NCBI GenBank assembly: GCA_030832235.1
Contig: JAURJO010000466.1
Coordinates: 1 to 6,953, forward strand
DNA: 6,953 nt
Direction of reading: 5' to 3'
Source: Verrucomicrobiota bacterium
Lineage (GTDB): Bacteria > Verrucomicrobiota > Verrucomicrobiia > Opitutales > Opitutaceae
The notes under the pieces: model-generated
Databases searched by the model: none
What the model was told of the DNA's origin: nothing
Seen by the model: only the letters and a program-made list of their open reading frames with translations
Shown here: positions 6,407-6,953 of the stretch, piece after piece
Layout of the letters: each line of letters begins with the position of its first letter
Position numbering within the stretch: the stretch's first letter is position 1
Translations under genes and position numbers: made by a program

Positions 6407-6431
6407 AAAAGCGGACAAACTATCCTGAAGA

Positions 6432-6953
6432 TCAGCGCGAAGGGCTGACGTTCGCAGTCGGATCAACCGGCGGAATCGACGGCGGGGGAGTGGAGGCCGA
6501 AACCGGAGCCGAAGAGGAACCCGACGAGGCCGGGGCTTTCGGAGCCGACGCGGCGGCCGCCGCGCCCTGCGATGCAGCAGCCTGCCCTTGGGAGGAGGCT
6601 TGGCCGGCAGCCTGCTGGACTTGGACAACCGACTGGTTGGTTGCGGTTGCAACCGCCTGCGCAACCCCACCGCCAGCAGTTCCAGCAGCAGCCGTCACGG
6701 CAGCAGTGACAACGCCAGCAGATGCGGGAGCGGCTTGCGCCACGGCTGCAGCGACAGCAGCAACGGCCTGAGCGGCCTGCGCCGAGCTACCGGAATTCTG
6801 GACGACCGCAGAGGTAACGGCGGCAGCAACAACCGCAGCCTGTGTCGGAGCAGCCACGGCGACCGCGGCGGCGACCTGAGGAGCAGCGGTCGGGACGGCG
6901 ACCGCAACCGCGGCGGCAACAGTTGCGGCAACGCTGGGGTTGGCCTGGGCTGC
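6432..6953 (-). CDS. Alanine/valine-rich repeat protein, C-terminal part (5' end outside window)
   Basis: The frame is open from the window edge (6953) to TGA at 6432-6434, giving 173 visible residues. A GTG at 6857 is a possible but unlikely start, because the same coding pattern continues upstream without a stop. Composition is dominated by Ala, Val, Gln, Ser and Thr. Residues 6-90 of the visible part hold five 15-residue units, and residues 91-173 are a low-complexity Ala/Gln/Ser then Pro/Ser-rich tail ending PTANVSPSR. No cysteine, no enzymatic motif and no membrane segment is evident. A Rho-independent terminator facing this strand lies just downstream, which supports a real gene rather than a shadow of GC-rich DNA. 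I recall similar Ala-rich repeats with PxAA and VAAAV elements in the C-terminal halves of some Verrucomicrobiota envelope proteins with FecR-like domains. The N-terminal part needed to test that is missing, so function is unassigned. Confidence 0.65.
   Translation of the reverse strand, partial: AAQANPSVAATVAAAVAVAVPTAAPQVAAAVAVAAPTQAAVVAAAVTSAVVQNSGSSAQAAQAVAAVAAAVAQAAPASAGVVTAAVTAAAGTAGGGVAQAVATATNQSVVQVQQAAGQASSQGQAAASQGAAAAASAPKAPASSGSSSAPVSASTPPPSIPPVDPTANVSPSR
6684..6938 (-). repeat. Five 15-residue (45-nt) degenerate tandem units in the Ala-rich protein
   Basis: Translated units are PSVAATVAAAVAVAV (6894-6938), PTAAPQVAAAVAVAA (6849-6893), PTQAAVVAAAVTSAV (6804-6848), AQAVAAVAAAVAQAA (6729-6773) and PASAGVVTAAVTAAA (6684-6728). 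A 10-residue Ser/Gln-rich insert (6774-6803) separates units three and four. Four of the five start with Pro, and all share V-x-A-A-V at positions 7-11. The first three are strictly contiguous. DNA identity between units is only partial, so the repeat is kept at protein level and is probably old. Short Ala/Val helices separated by Pro turns are a reasonable structural guess. Confidence 0.65.

Noticed and set aside
6490..6771. Acidic, Ala/Trp-containing open frame of 93 codons on the + strand
   Set aside because: The opposite strand carries a longer frame open to the window edge, with a regular 15-residue repeat and a correctly oriented terminator, so the - strand is the coding one.

Overview
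This is a GC-rich bacterial window, densely coded on both strands. The gene content and protein style suggest a member of the Verrucomicrobiota, probably an Opitutaceae-like organism: a long Prc-type tail-specific protease, a prfA-prmC pair, a rhomboid homologue with a short C-terminal helical tail domain, and an alanine-rich repeat protein. The taxonomic call is an inference from family resemblance, not from a search.

Left part (1-3288, + strand). The window opens in the last codons of a gene whose product ends in a biotinyl/lipoyl-type carrier domain. Next come a six-helix rhomboid-family membrane protein, whose catalytic serine position holds threonine, and a 742-residue exported S41 protease of the Prc/Tsp type. 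All three point the same way with short gaps (31 and 54 nt) and could be co-transcribed.

Middle part (3269-5237, - strand). prfA (peptide chain release factor 1, which reads UAG and UAA) is followed after one nucleotide by prmC, the methyltransferase that modifies the GGQ glutamine of release factors. prmC is interrupted at codon 61 by an in-frame TAG, directly followed by GTG; the reading frame is otherwise intact to codon 282 and ends in a second TAG. All six other genes in the window end in TGA. The interrupting codon is therefore one read by the factor that this operon makes and modifies. The simplest explanations are a point mutation or a sequence error. Readthrough or restart, giving an RF1-sensing control of PrmC, is a testable alternative. 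The 3' ends of prmC and the protease gene overlap convergently by 20 bp, with no terminator visible.

Right part (5347-6953). Divergent from prfA, across a 109-bp spacer, is a HAD-superfamily hydrolase with all four motifs recognisable and unknown substrate. Beyond it, on the - strand, is the 3' end of an Ala/Val-rich protein gene that runs off the window. Its visible part holds five 15-residue repeat units and a Pro/Ser-rich tail, and it is followed by a strong Rho-independent terminator with a UUCG loop.

No tRNA, rRNA, CRISPR array, insertion sequence or attachment site was seen. No gene-free stretch exceeds 110 bp.
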